Shown here one piece after another: positions 52,439 to 60,690 of a DNA stretch of 64,000 bases. The stretch covers positions 211,764-275,763 of the forward strand of contig MKUP01000033.1 in the NCBI GenBank assembly GCA_001898625.1, given 5' to 3'. The translations under genes were made by a program, and so were the position numbers. Source of the stretch: Burkholderiales bacterium 67-32. Its GTDB lineage: Bacteria; Pseudomonadota; Gammaproteobacteria; Burkholderiales; Burkholderiaceae_B. The notes below the pieces were generated by a model. It was not told where the DNA came from and made no database searches. It saw nothing but the letters and a program-made list of their open reading frames with translations. Position 1 is the first letter of the stretch; each line of letters opens with the position of its first letter.

Positions 52439-52466
52439 GGCTTTCAGCCAGCCTGCTTGCGCAAGC

Positions 52467-52673
52467 TTAGAGCACCTTGATCTTGGTCGCGGCCGGGCCT
52501 TTCGCGCCTTGGCCGGGGACGAAGCTCACGCGCTGGTTCTCTTCGAGGGAGCGGTGGCCGCTGCCCTGGATTTCCGAAAAGTGCGCGAACAGATCCTTGC
52601 CGCCCGCGTCCGGCACGATGAAGCCGAAGCCCTTCTCGGAGTTGAACCACTTGACGATGCCTGTTTGTTCCAT
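52467..52673 (-). CDS. cspA: Cold-shock protein, CspA family
   Basis: 68-aa single-stranded nucleic-acid chaperone. RNP1 is KGFGFI (~16-21) and RNP2 is DLFAHF, where VFVHF is usual. The ATG at 52673 opens [11 protein letters not shown]; the longer frame upstream lacks a ribosome site. It ends 29 bp from the bidirectional hairpin. The 194 bp upstream (52674-52867) hold no gene; a long cold-shock leader would lie there, but I see no clear promoter. Confidence 0.9.
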   Translation of the reverse strand: MEQTGIVKWFNSEKGFGFIVPDAGGKDLFAHFSEIQGSGHRSLEENQRVSFVPGQGAKGPAATKIKVL

Positions 52674-52867
52674 GTCATTTCCTTGATGATAAAAAAACGG
52701 ATTTCCCGTCAACACACGACACTCAAGGAAGAAATTGGAACGACGAAGACCGCTATCGTGGACTTTGACTGACCTAGATTACGACTCTTGAAGGCCGTGG
52801 CTGGCGGACTATGGACTGGAAAAGGCGAGTTGTCAAATCGGTCTTATCAGGAAGCCTTCCATCCAGG

Positions 52868-52996
52868 TCAGACAACGGCCAGGCGCCTGCCGCGCTTCGG
52901 GCCCGGGGACTCCAAATCCGGAGCCTGAGCTTCGTATTCCGCTTTCACGTCTGGATCCGCAAGCAGGCGGCGCTTGAGTTTTTCGAGGTCGCTCAT
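52868..52996 (-). pseudogene. HigA-type antitoxin remnant
   Basis: A 42-codon frame (MSDLEKLKRRLLADPDVKAE then EYEAQAPDLE) matches the N-terminal helix of HigA antitoxins of Gp49-family TA pairs, which normally continue to ~95-100 aa with an XRE helix-turn-helix. Here the frame ends at 52868 after a Pro/Arg-rich stretch, and the DNA-binding domain is missing. Its ATG at 52996 overlaps the toxin stop (ATGA), the original operon coupling. Likely inactive. Confidence 0.6.
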
Positions 52997-53160
52997 CGCG
53001 GGGCCTCCTTCAGTCTGTCCAAAGCTATCTTGATGGCCCGGGGTGGGGTTCTTTCGGCTTTCTTCACGAACACATGCAGCACTTGCAGTCGCTGCCCGGT
53101 CAGCGCCATGTATAAAGCTCGAGCGATGCCATCACGGCCCGTCATGCGGATTTCCGATGC
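52993..53160 (-). pseudogene. HigB/Gp49-family toxin remnant (5' lost)
   Basis: In this frame SEIRMTGRDGIARALYMALT followed by LQVLHVFVKKAERTPPRAIKIA matches the C-terminal half of RelE/HigB-like Gp49 toxins. About 50-55 N-terminal residues of the family are absent: upstream codons lead directly into the tRNA-Thr terminator, and the only long-frame start (TTG at 53247) lies in that terminator. The catalytic C-terminal basic residues are present, but without the first half the protein should not fold. Followed by the antitoxin remnant. Confidence 0.65.
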
Positions 53161-53245
53161 GCGGTGCCGCCCTGCTGGTTCGAAATCCAAGAGGGGAAAC
53201 GCGAAGCGTGCAGAATGGAGCGCGGCGTGGGGCGCCGCAGACGGC

Positions 53246-53277
53246 AAAAAGCCCGCAACGCAGAGAACGATGCGGGC
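53246..53277 (-). terminator. Terminator of tRNA-Thr
   Basis: On the minus strand GCCCGCA pairs with TGCGGGC around a 13-base loop and is followed at once by TTTTT (plus AAAAA 53246-53250, GCCCGCA 53251-53257, TGCGGGC 53271-53277). It lies 35 bp after the tRNA 3' end and fits a Rho-independent terminator. Confidence 0.85.
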
Positions 53278-53311
53278 TCGGAATATGTGTAGACGACCCA
53301 GGTCGGGTGGT

Positions 53312-53387
53312 TGGTGCCGGTGAAAGGAATCGAACCCTCGACCTTCTCATTACAAGTGAGCTGCTCTACCAACTGAGCTACACCGGC
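53312..53387 (-). tRNA. tRNA-Thr(TGT)
   Basis: 76 nt including an encoded CCA. The minus strand reads GCCGGTG / CACCGGC as acceptor stem, a D-arm with AGCTCAGTTGGTAGAGC, an anticodon loop CTTGTAA (anticodon TGT, reading ACA) and a T-arm with GGTTCGAATCC. A terminator follows. The truncated HigBA remnant begins 65 bp from its 3' end, which makes this tRNA a candidate insertion site. Confidence 0.95.
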
Positions 53388-53420
53388 AGAAGGCGGGATT
53401 GTAATGGAAATCGATGTCCG

Positions 53421-54236
53421 TCACGCCGGGGCCGCGGCAGCCAGCCGTGCCGGATCGCTGGACCAGGCGCTCCACGAACCGGCGTATAGCGACGCCTTCA
53501 CGCCCAGGTCCTGCACGGCGGCGATCCAATACGCCGCCGCCACGCCCGACCCGCAATAGGCCACCACCGGCCGCTCGTCGTCGTCGAGCAGGCCGAGCTT
53601 GCGCGCCAGGGCCTGGCGCTGGGCGAAGGGCAACAGGCGGCCGTTCGCATCCTGCCAGATGCCGGCGGGGCTGCTGACCGCGCCCGGCAGGTGGGACGGC
53701 TGCTTGCCGTCGCCGGCATAGGCCGCGGCTGTCCGGGCATCAAACAGGCGATATGCCGGAAGATCGGCGGCGATGGCGTCGGTTTCGATAGTAGATAGCT
53801 CAGGCGGGGTCACCTGGCCGGGAGACAGCGCCGCGTCTCCGCCACGGGCGGTCCAGGCCGCCAGGCCACCATCCAGGATGCGGACACCGGGCAGTCCGGC
53901 CCAGGTCAGCACCCACCACGCGCGTGCGGCGGCCGAGCCGCTGGCGGCGTCATAGACCACGATATCGGTGTCCTGGCTCAGGCCGGCCTCGGCGGTCCAG
54001 CGCCGGACCGCCTCGGACGAAGGCAACGGCAGGCGGCCTAGGCCGGGATCGCCGGGTTCCGCGTAGTGCGTCGGCAGCGCGGTCTCGATGGATCCGGGAA
54101 TCGCTGCGGCCGGCAGCGGGCTGGCATCGGGTGCGACGTAGACCACGGCCACGCTTCCGGAAGCCAGTGCCACCGCCAGGATTTCGGCGGAGATGAAGGG
54201 AGAATGTGCACCGGAAGCGGGAAGATCGTTGCTCAT
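53421..54236 (-). CDS. sseA: Rhodanese-type sulfurtransferase (SseA-like)
   Basis: 271 aa with two rhodanese domains: an inactive N-terminal one (~10-130; DIVVYDAASGSAAARAWW) and a C-terminal one with the active loop YCGSGVAA (Cys ~229). Thiosulfate or 3-mercaptopyruvate is the donor; CGSGV is the 3-mercaptopyruvate-type loop. The gene lies 19 bp downstream of the MFS gene and ends 33 bp from the tRNA. As the last gene of a sulfonate-like uptake operon it may handle sulfane sulfur. Confidence 0.87.
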   Translation of the reverse strand: MSNDLPASGAHSPFISAEILAVALASGSVAVVYVAPDASPLPAAAIPGSIETALPTHYAEPGDPGLGRLPLPSSEAVRRWTAEAGLSQDTDIVVYDAASGSAAARAWWVLTWAGLPGVRILDGGLAAWTARGGDAALSPGQVTPPELSTIETDAIAADLPAYRLFDARTAAAYAGDGKQPSHLPGAVSSPAGIWQDANGRLLPFAQRQALARKLGLLDDDERPVVAYCGSGVAAAYWIAAVQDLGVKASLYAGSWSAWSSDPARLAAAAPA

Positions 54237-54255
54237 GAGGGTTCCTTGTGAAGGA

Positions 54256-55674
54256 TCAGCGTTTGGTTTGGAGGAGGTCCCGGCCGGCCGACGGAGGCAT
54301 GGCGAGCGTCATGGCCGCACTGGCCAGGGCGACGGCGCCCAGGACGAGGTAGACCCAGGAATAGGCGGCATCGGCCGTGCCCGCCGCGGCCCCACCCTGG
54401 AGCAGCAGCGCGGCCACGGCCACGCCCATGGCCACGGTCAGGTTCTGGATGGCCAGGAAGAAGCTGGTAGCGGCGGCCAGCCGGGGCCGTGCCACGTCGG
54501 CATAGGCCAGCGTGCCGTAGGCGTTCATCTGCAGCGAGCGCGCCCAGCCGAAGCCGAATAGCATCGCCGCGTACACGGCCAGGGCCTCGCGCGGCGGCAC
54601 CCACCCCGCCGCCGCCAGGCAGCCCGCCGCCAGCGCGCCATGCAGGAACAGGCCCTTGCGGTATCCGGTCCGGCGCAGAATCTTGCCGCTGAAGAACTTC
54701 ATCGCGAAGCCTCCCACGGCCGGGATCAGCACGACCAGCCCCGCCTCGAGCGGGCTGTAGCCGTCGCGCTGCTGCAAGGTCACGGGCAGCAGGAAGGGCA
54801 CGCCACCCACGGCGATGCGAAAGACCGAGCCGCCCGCCATCGCATCGCGAAAGCTGCGCAGCGTCAGCAGGTCCAGGGCCAGCACGGGTTCAGCCGTACG
54901 CCGCGCGTGCCGCACATAGGCCGCCACCAGCAGCGCGCCGGCCACCAGCGCTGCCACGGCCGGCCCGGTCCGGACCTGGGCCTCGGCCAGCGCCATCAGC
55001 CCCCACATCAGGCAGGCGAAGCCGATGCCACTCAGCAGCGTGCCGCGCAGGTCGAAAGCGCCCTCGCCCCGGCCTTCGGTGGCGGGCAGGAAGCGCCGGA
55101 CCAGCCATAGCGCGCCCAGGCACAGCGGCACGTTGATCCAGAAGATCCAGCGCCATCCCACGTAGGTCGTCAGCAGGCCGCCCAGGAACGGGCCGACCAT
55201 GGGTGCGATCATGGCAAGCAGGATCACCAGCGCCATCGCCTCGACCAGTTCGTGCTTGGCGGCGGTGCGCAGCACGATCAGCCGGCCCACGGGTGCCATC
55301 AGGGCGCCCGCCATGCCTTGCACGAAACGCAGCGCGATCAGGACCAGGGCGTTGGGCGCGAAGCCGCAGGCGATGGAACTGGCCAGGAACAGCCAGATCG
55401 CGCCGGCGAACACCCGCTTGTCGCCATGGCGTTCGGCCAGCCTGCCGCTCAGCGGGATCAGGACGGTCAGCCCGAGCAGGTAGGCGGTAATGGTCGCGCT
55501 GAGCGTGACCGTATCCGAGCCCAGGTCCGCCGCCATGGCGGGCAGCGCCGACGCCACGCTGGTCGCGTCGAGCTGTTCGACAAAGAAGATGGACGAGACG
55601 ATCCATGCGGTACGTCGGGTCTGCGGCGACAGGCGCTCGGGCGGCGCGGCCGCCGCGGTGGCTGCCGGGGGCAT
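54256..55674 (-). CDS. MFS transporter, DHA2-like (14 segments)
   Basis: 472-aa drug/proton antiporter-type carrier with about 14 helices. The N-terminal FFVEQLDATSVASALPAMA and LSGRLAERHGDKRVF (motif A, ~78-92) and GPFLGGLLTTYVGWRWIFWIN (motif C and after, as a span) identify it. The ATG at 55674 shares one base with the stop of the ABC ATPase gene. An exporter translationally coupled to an importer is odd; it may expel a toxic breakdown product of the imported compound. Confidence 0.84.
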   Translation of the reverse strand: MPPAATAAAAPPERLSPQTRRTAWIVSSIFFVEQLDATSVASALPAMAADLGSDTVTLSATITAYLLGLTVLIPLSGRLAERHGDKRVFAGAIWLFLASSIACGFAPNALVLIALRFVQGMAGALMAPVGRLIVLRTAAKHELVEAMALVILLAMIAPMVGPFLGGLLTTYVGWRWIFWINVPLCLGALWLVRRFLPATEGRGEGAFDLRGTLLSGIGFACLMWGLMALAEAQVRTGPAVAALVAGALLVAAYVRHARRTAEPVLALDLLTLRSFRDAMAGGSVFRIAVGGVPFLLPVTLQQRDGYSPLEAGLVVLIPAVGGFAMKFFSGKILRRTGYRKGLFLHGALAAGCLAAAGWVPPREALAVYAAMLFGFGWARSLQMNAYGTLAYADVARPRLAAATSFFLAIQNLTVAMGVAVAALLLQGGAAAGTADAAYSWVYLVLGAVALASAAMTLAMPPSAGRDLLQTKR

Positions 55675-56456
55675 CAGGCCGCCCGGCGCACGCCGGCCGC
55701 ATCGGCATCCGCCTCGGCCTCGCCCGCGATCAGCGCGCGCAGCGCCTGCCGGACGACCTGCCGCTGGGCCGGCGCTTCCCATTGCGCACGCGGGAATTCG
55801 CCCACCACCCGTCCGGGCCGGTCGAAGACCAGCACCCGGTCGGCCATGGACAGTGCCTCGTCCAGCGAATGCGTGATCTGCAGGACGGTCTGGCCGCGCG
55901 CCTTCGCGATGCGCTGGAAGTCGCCGCGCAGTGCGGCGGCGGTCACCTCGTCCAACGCGCCGAAGGCCTCGTCGGCGAGCATGACCTCGGGCTGGGTGAT
56001 CAACGCCCGCGCCAGCGCCACCCGCTGGCGCATGCCGCCCGACAGTTGCTGGGGATAGGCCTGCTCGTGGCCGGCCAGGCCGACCTTGTGCAGCAGTTCG
56101 ACGGCCTGCGCCTCGGTGCCCGGCGCACGGGTGCGCAGGATCTCCAGCGGCACCAGCACGTTGTCGAGCGCCGTACGCCACGGTAGCAGACGATCGGTCT
56201 GGAACACGCAGCCTATCCGGCCGCGCAGGCGGTTGAAGTCGCGCAGGGGGTCGACTCCCAGCACCCGCACCTGGCCGCCCGAGGCCTGTGCCAGGCCCAG
56301 GATCAGGTTGACCGCCGTCGACTTGCCGCAACCCGTACGGCCGACGATGCAAACGTGTTCGCCGGCGGACACGGAAAAACTCAGGTCGGCAATGGCCGGC
56401 GCGTGGCCCTTGCCGAACCGCTTCTCGACCTGGGTGAATGCAATGGCATCAGGCAT
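55674..56456 (-). CDS. ABC transporter ATP-binding protein (SsuB/TauB type)
   Basis: 260-aa ATPase: Walker A GRTGCGKST, Q-loop FQTDRLLPW, signature LSGGMRQRV, Walker B MLADEAFGALDE, H-loop ITHSLDEA. The Walker B has DEA where most relatives have DEP. The ATG at 56456 has GGAG 9 bp upstream; a further ATG at 56474 lacks one. Its start overlaps the permease stop by eight bases. It belongs with the permease and binding protein encoded upstream. Confidence 0.86.
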   Translation of the reverse strand: MPDAIAFTQVEKRFGKGHAPAIADLSFSVSAGEHVCIVGRTGCGKSTAVNLILGLAQASGGQVRVLGVDPLRDFNRLRGRIGCVFQTDRLLPWRTALDNVLVPLEILRTRAPGTEAQAVELLHKVGLAGHEQAYPQQLSGGMRQRVALARALITQPEVMLADEAFGALDEVTAAALRGDFQRIAKARGQTVLQITHSLDEALSMADRVLVFDRPGRVVGEFPRAQWEAPAQRQVVRQALRALIAGEAEADADAAGVRRAA

Positions 56457-57273
56457 GGCTGCGTACTCCGTCATGGCCGCGATACGACAGGAAACGGCGT
56501 TCGAACCCGCTCAACACCTGATTGCTCAGGATGACGAAAGCCACCAGCACAGCCGTCCAGACGATGGTCTGGTCCATGCGGAACATCTCCTGCGACACGC
56601 GCAATTGGTGGCCGATGCCGGTGATTCCGCCCAGCAGCTCGGCCATGATGGTGACGCGGGTGGCATTGCCGATGTTGATCCGCCACACCGTCAGCAGCGA
56701 CGGCAGGACCGCCGGCCACCACAGGATGCGCGCCCGCTGCCACGGCGTGGGCCGCATGGACTGCACCAGGTCGACCCAGTCGCGGGGGATGCCGCGCAGG
56801 GCGTCGCGGGCCTGGTAGAAGAACGCGGGCAGCGCCGAGGTGACCACCACGAAGGCGATGCGCGCCTCGGCGTCGCGGAACCAGAGGATGGCGAAGATGA
56901 CCCAGCACAGGGACGGAATGCCCTGCTTGAGCTCGACCAGCGGCACCAGAAAGCGCTCGACGTGGACGTTGCCGGCCACGGCCGCCCCCAGCAGGGACGA
57001 CACCAGGAACGACGCCAGCAGGTACGCCCAGATGCGCCCGTAGGTGATGGCGACGGCGGACCAGCCTTCGGGCGAAGCCAACAGGTCGCCCGCGGTGGCC
57101 GCTATTTGCGACAGCGAGGGAAAGAACATGGGGGTCGAATGATGCGACGCCCACTCCCACGCTCCCAACATCAATGCAATGGCCAACGCGCCTTCCCACG
57201 GCACGGCCGGCCAGGACCGAAGTCCCGTGCCGCGCCGCCGCACCGGCGCGTCAGAGTCCGCGACGCTACTCAT
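56449..57273 (-). CDS. ABC transporter permease (SsuC/TauC type)
   Basis: 274-aa inner-membrane permease with about six helices; the coupling loop is near SMRPTPWQRARILWWPAVLP (~180). The ATG at 57273 (MSSVADSD) has GGAAGGA directly upstream; a longer frame to 57321 lies within the binding-protein gene and is rejected. It overlaps the binding-protein 3' end by eight bases. Confidence 0.85.
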   Translation of the reverse strand: MSSVADSDAPVRRRGTGLRSWPAVPWEGALAIALMLGAWEWASHHSTPMFFPSLSQIAATAGDLLASPEGWSAVAITYGRIWAYLLASFLVSSLLGAAVAGNVHVERFLVPLVELKQGIPSLCWVIFAILWFRDAEARIAFVVVTSALPAFFYQARDALRGIPRDWVDLVQSMRPTPWQRARILWWPAVLPSLLTVWRINIGNATRVTIMAELLGGITGIGHQLRVSQEMFRMDQTIVWTAVLVAFVILSNQVLSGFERRFLSYRGHDGVRSHA

Positions 57274-58300
57274 TCCTTCCTTCCACGTCGAAGGCGGACA
57301 CCAGCGAATCGAGCTCCGCATCCGTCAGCGGGCGCGGCAACTGACCACCCTCGGGCAGCAGTTTCTGGGTCAGCAACGCCACCGTCTTGATGTGCCGGCG
57401 CAGGGGCTCGATACGGGTCAGGTCGCGATAGCGCTCCAGCACGCCTTGCAGCGCGTCCACCTCGACCTGCGCGTCCTTGGACACCAGGCGGGCGGCCTCG
57501 GCCGGTTTTTGCCGGATGAACTCCGCAGCTTCCCGGTTGGCCGCGTAGAACTTGCGTATCAACGCCTGGTTGGAGACCTGGGCGATCCACGGCGACGCCA
57601 CGCCCAGCGTAATGGATGGCACGAAATCCGTGCCCGAGACCTTCTGCCAGACCGCCTTGTCGAACACCGGCAGCGAATGCAGCGCCCCCTTGCCCTGTGC
57701 GACCGCGGCCGCACCCTCGGTGGGATTGACCAGCAGGGCGTCGATGCGCCCGAGCTGCAACTCGGCCAATCCCGCGGCGCCGCGCGCACTCGACGACTTG
57801 ATCGTGACCTTGCCCAGGTCCACGCCCCGGGCCTGCAGGAACCACTTCGACAGCGCCCAGCTTCCCGTGATCGTGTCGGTCTGGACCACCTTGCCCTGGA
57901 GCTGCCTGATATCCGTGATCGCGGGATCGCGGATGACGATGTCGGACTCGAAGTTGAAGATGTTCCACAGCAGCGTGAAGTCGGCACCCTGCTGCTTGAA
58001 GCGGCTGACCGCGGCGATCGCGGCGCAGAAGCAGACCGGATCCCGGCCCGTGGCGAAATCGGTATAGGCCACGTTGGAAGGCTTGGGCGTGACCGTCAGT
58101 TCGAACCCGTGCTTGCGGTCCAGCCCCAGCCGCTGGATCAGCACCGGTATCCATATGCTTTGCGACGGCGGCGAGAACACCGTCACGGCCAACTTGGGCA
58201 GCGGCTCGGCCGCCTGGGCCACGGACGCCGTGGCGTTCAACGCCAGCCCCACGGCCAGCGCGGTGCCGACCTTGCGGAACAGCTTTTTCAGTTTTTTCAT
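57266..58300 (-). CDS. ABC transporter substrate-binding protein (sulfonate/taurine type)
   Basis: 344 aa with a Sec signal peptide (MKKLKKLFRKVGTALAVGLA..., cut near AQA-AE at ~32). Mature motifs: KLAVTVFSPPSQSIWIPVLIQ (as a span), VAYTDFATGRDPVCFC (~75-90) and TDTITGSWALSKWFL (~145). The ATG at 58300 starts right before a typical signal; a TTG at 58309 is possible. Following a TauD-like dioxygenase gene, a sulfonate or sulfate ester is the best guess for the ligand. Confidence 0.83.
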   Translation of the reverse strand: MKKLKKLFRKVGTALAVGLALNATASVAQAAEPLPKLAVTVFSPPSQSIWIPVLIQRLGLDRKHGFELTVTPKPSNVAYTDFATGRDPVCFCAAIAAVSRFKQQGADFTLLWNIFNFESDIVIRDPAITDIRQLQGKVVQTDTITGSWALSKWFLQARGVDLGKVTIKSSSARGAAGLAELQLGRIDALLVNPTEGAAAVAQGKGALHSLPVFDKAVWQKVSGTDFVPSITLGVASPWIAQVSNQALIRKFYAANREAAEFIRQKPAEAARLVSKDAQVEVDALQGVLERYRDLTRIEPLRRHIKTVALLTQKLLPEGGQLPRPLTDAELDSLVSAFDVEGRNE

Positions 58301-58305
58301 GGCGA

Positions 58306-59229
58306 TCAATCCAGCACCGCGCGATGCAGCACGCGGTCTTGCCCCGCGTAGTTGAAGATGCCCCGATGCTGGACGGTGCGGTTGTCCCAGATCAGCGCCG
58401 CGCCGCTCTCCCAGCGGTACTCGGTGCAGACTTCGGGCGACTTGATGAACTCGAACACGATGCCCAGCAGATGGTCGCTGACCAGCCTGGGCACGCCCAG
58501 CACCCGCTGCGCATAGAGCTCGCAGGCGAAAAGCTGGCGGGCGCCGGTTTCCGGGTGGATGCGCACCAGCGGCACTTCCAGCGGCGGCGTGTCGAGCCGC
58601 GCCTGGGCCAGCCGCTCCGGATCGCCATAGGACATGGACACCAGCCCCATCTGGTCGGCGTTGTGCAGGATGGTCAGCGTGTCCAGATAGGCCGCGAAGC
58701 GCGGAGCGAGCAGCCGGTAGGCCGCCGTGGCGTTCGAGAACAGCGTCCCGCCGCCATGCCGGGGCGCCTGCACGGCGTACAGGGCCGTGAACTTCTGCGG
58801 ACGCTCGCGATAGGCCTGGTCGATATGCCAGATGTAGTTGGTGCGCGTCTTCTTGCGCGCCGAATCGATGGCATTGGCCTCGCCGCCCACGCGCGGCGCC
58901 TGCGGGTTGCCGGCGAACCGGGGTGAGCCGAACAGCGCGGCGAACTGCTCGAAGTCACCCGCCGCGACCGATCCCGGCTCGAAGGACAGGAAGCCATACT
59001 CCAACAGGGAGCGATACAGGAAGGCCTGGACCTCGTCCGCCGTCCGGGCCCCCGGCTGGAAGCGAAACCCCTGGACCAAGCCGCCCACGATGGGGGAATA
59101 GGGCTGGATGCGGATTTCGCCCAGGCGCGTCTCGTCGTAGCGATACAGCTCGGGGTCGAGGATGCGGGGCTGGTGCAGCTCGGTATCCGCAGGTCGATGC
59201 AGCGGTTTGAGCAATGCGTTCATCGTCAT
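58306..59229 (-). CDS. TauD/TfdA-family 2-oxoglutarate dioxygenase
   Basis: 307-aa Fe(II)/2-oxoglutarate dioxygenase. The facial triad fits His and Asp in WHIDQAY (~134-140) and a distal His in TVQHRGIFNY (~290), with the 2-oxoglutarate Arg in RVLHR (~302). TauD, AtsK and TfdA relatives oxidise sulfonates, alkyl sulfates and phenoxyacetates, releasing sulfite or alcohols. First gene of the operon; the neighbouring importer suggests its substrate. Its start MTMNALL at 59229 has AGACGA upstream, a weak site. Confidence 0.83.
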   Translation of the reverse strand: MTMNALLKPLHRPADTELHQPRILDPELYRYDETRLGEIRIQPYSPIVGGLVQGFRFQPGARTADEVQAFLYRSLLEYGFLSFEPGSVAAGDFEQFAALFGSPRFAGNPQAPRVGGEANAIDSARKKTRTNYIWHIDQAYRERPQKFTALYAVQAPRHGGGTLFSNATAAYRLLAPRFAAYLDTLTILHNADQMGLVSMSYGDPERLAQARLDTPPLEVPLVRIHPETGARQLFACELYAQRVLGVPRLVSDHLLGIVFEFIKSPEVCTEYRWESGAALIWDNRTVQHRGIFNYAGQDRVLHRAVLD

Positions 59230-59362
59230 TCGTCTCGCGAAAGAGAACCAGAATAACGACGGCCGCCGCGGCCACTAACGAATGTTTCCGAGTTTCGTTA
59301 TGCGTCGCGTGGAAGCGGGAGAGCGCGGGCGGGGCAGTTGCCCCGCCGGCTCGGGAAGGGAC

Positions 59363-59899
59363 TTACTTGATGACGGTCAGCTTCGGCCGGCCACGATCGG
59401 GGCTGCCCGAAGGCGCGGGATCCGTGTCGTCCGGCCCCTCGTCGGACGGGGCCGACGGCGTCTCGCCCGCCGGCACCGCGGACAGTTGCGGACGGGACAC
59501 CGACAACACGTTCTCTTGCGATTCGACGGCCGCCGCATCGTCGACCACCGGGCTGTCGGGCGCGACGCCCGTGCCCGCCACGGCGGAAGGCCCCGCCTCG
59601 AAGGCCATGCCATGCCCGGTCTCGCGCGCGTAGATGGCCGTGACGGCATCCACGGGAACGGAAATCTGCCGTGCCACGCCACCGAAGCGCGCCTGGAACT
59701 CGATGAACTCGTTGCCCAGCTGCAGCTTGTGGGTAGCCAGCCTGCCGACGTTCAGGACGATCTCGCCGTTCTTGACGTGCTCGCGCGGCACCACCACCCG
59801 CTCGTCGACGGTGACCGCCAGATGAGGCGTGTAGCCGTTGTCGGTGCACCACTCATGCAGCGCGCGGATCAGGTAAGGCTTGGTGGAGATTTCGCTCAT
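59363..59899 (-). CDS. sspB: ClpXP adaptor protein SspB
   Basis: 178 aa: the folded SspB domain (1-105; KPYLIRALHEWCTDNGYTPHL, FQARFGGVARQISVPVDAV as spans) that binds ssrA tags, a long acidic Pro/Ala/Asp-rich linker (~105-165) and the C-terminal ClpX-docking motif RGRPKLTVIK. It delivers tagged proteins to ClpXP. It lies downstream of sspA on the same strand (94 bp), the standard beta/gamma-proteobacterial order. Confidence 0.93.
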   Translation of the reverse strand: MSEISTKPYLIRALHEWCTDNGYTPHLAVTVDERVVVPREHVKNGEIVLNVGRLATHKLQLGNEFIEFQARFGGVARQISVPVDAVTAIYARETGHGMAFEAGPSAVAGTGVAPDSPVVDDAAAVESQENVLSVSRPQLSAVPAGETPSAPSDEGPDDTDPAPSGSPDRGRPKLTVIK

Positions 59900-59993
59900 G
59901 GTTGCATCCCTCGCGCGGCATGCCGCGGCTGGCGGACGGCCCGGACAGTAAGGGCCGTCCCGCGGGGCCGGCGGATGATCCGTGCGCTGCGCA

Positions 59994-60605
59994 TCAGCGG
60001 CGCATGACCTTTTCGGACGGCGTCAGCGCCTCGATGTACGCCGGCCGCGAGAAGATGCGCTCGGCATACTTCTGCAACGGGGCGGCGTTCTTCGGCAGCT
60101 CGATGCCATAGTGGTCCAGGCGCCAGAGCAGCGGTGCGATCGCCACGTCCAGCATCGAGAACTCTTCGCCAAGCATAAACTTGTTTTTCAGGAAGATAGG
60201 CGCGAGCTGCGAGAGGCGGTCGCGGATCTGCTGGCGCGCCTGCTCGAGCGCCTTCTCGTCGGCGCGGCTTTCCCGGGCTTCCAGCGTGCCGACGTGCACG
60301 AACAGTTCCTTCTCGAAGTTGAACAGGAACAGCCGCGCGCGGGCGCGCATCACCGGATCGGCGGGCATCAGCTGCGGATGCGGGAAGCGCTCGTCGATGT
60401 ACTCGTTGATGATGTTCGACTCGTACAGCACCAGATCGCGCTCGACCAGGATGGGCACCTGGCCGTACGGGTTCATGACGGCGATGTCCTCGGGCTTGTT
60501 GTAGAGGTCGACGTCGCGGATTTCGAAATCCATGCCCTTTTCGAACAACACGAAACGGCAGCGTTGGGAGAACGGACACGTGGTTCCGGAGTAAAGCACC
60601 ATCAT
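59994..60605 (-). CDS. sspA: Stringent starvation protein A (GST-fold, RNA-polymerase-associated)
   Basis: 203 aa, a glutathione-S-transferase-like fold: thioredoxin-like N-terminus (MMVLYSGTTCPFSQRCRFVL; NPYGQVPILVERDLVLYESN) and helical C-terminal domain. SspA binds RNA polymerase and modifies stress and virulence transcription. Two start codons (60605, 60602) are possible; the longer frame to 60653 runs into the petC terminator. It lies between petC and sspB. Confidence 0.93.
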   Translation of the reverse strand: MMVLYSGTTCPFSQRCRFVLFEKGMDFEIRDVDLYNKPEDIAVMNPYGQVPILVERDLVLYESNIINEYIDERFPHPQLMPADPVMRARARLFLFNFEKELFVHVGTLEARESRADEKALEQARQQIRDRLSQLAPIFLKNKFMLGEEFSMLDVAIAPLLWRLDHYGIELPKNAAPLQKYAERIFSRPAYIEALTPSEKVMRR

Positions 60606-60642
60606 GGCGGGGCCTCCGAGAGGGTATTGTAAAAACGTTAAA

Positions 60643-60671
60643 GGGCCAGCCATCCAAGAGGATGCTGGCCC
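60643..60671 (-). terminator. Terminator of petABC
   Basis: On the minus strand GGGGCCAGCATCC and GGATGGCTGGCCC form a stem with one bulge, followed by a T-rich tail (CTTTAACGTTTTT). It lies 20 bp after the petC stop and separates pet from ssp. Confidence 0.75.
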
Positions 60672-60690
60672 CGGACAGGTAGTTCGAGAA

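Noticed and set aside
52811-53323. 170-codon plus-strand frame near the tRNA
   Set aside because: No recognisable family, Cys/Arg/Ser-rich, and it is antisense to the HigBA remnant and runs into the tRNA gene.
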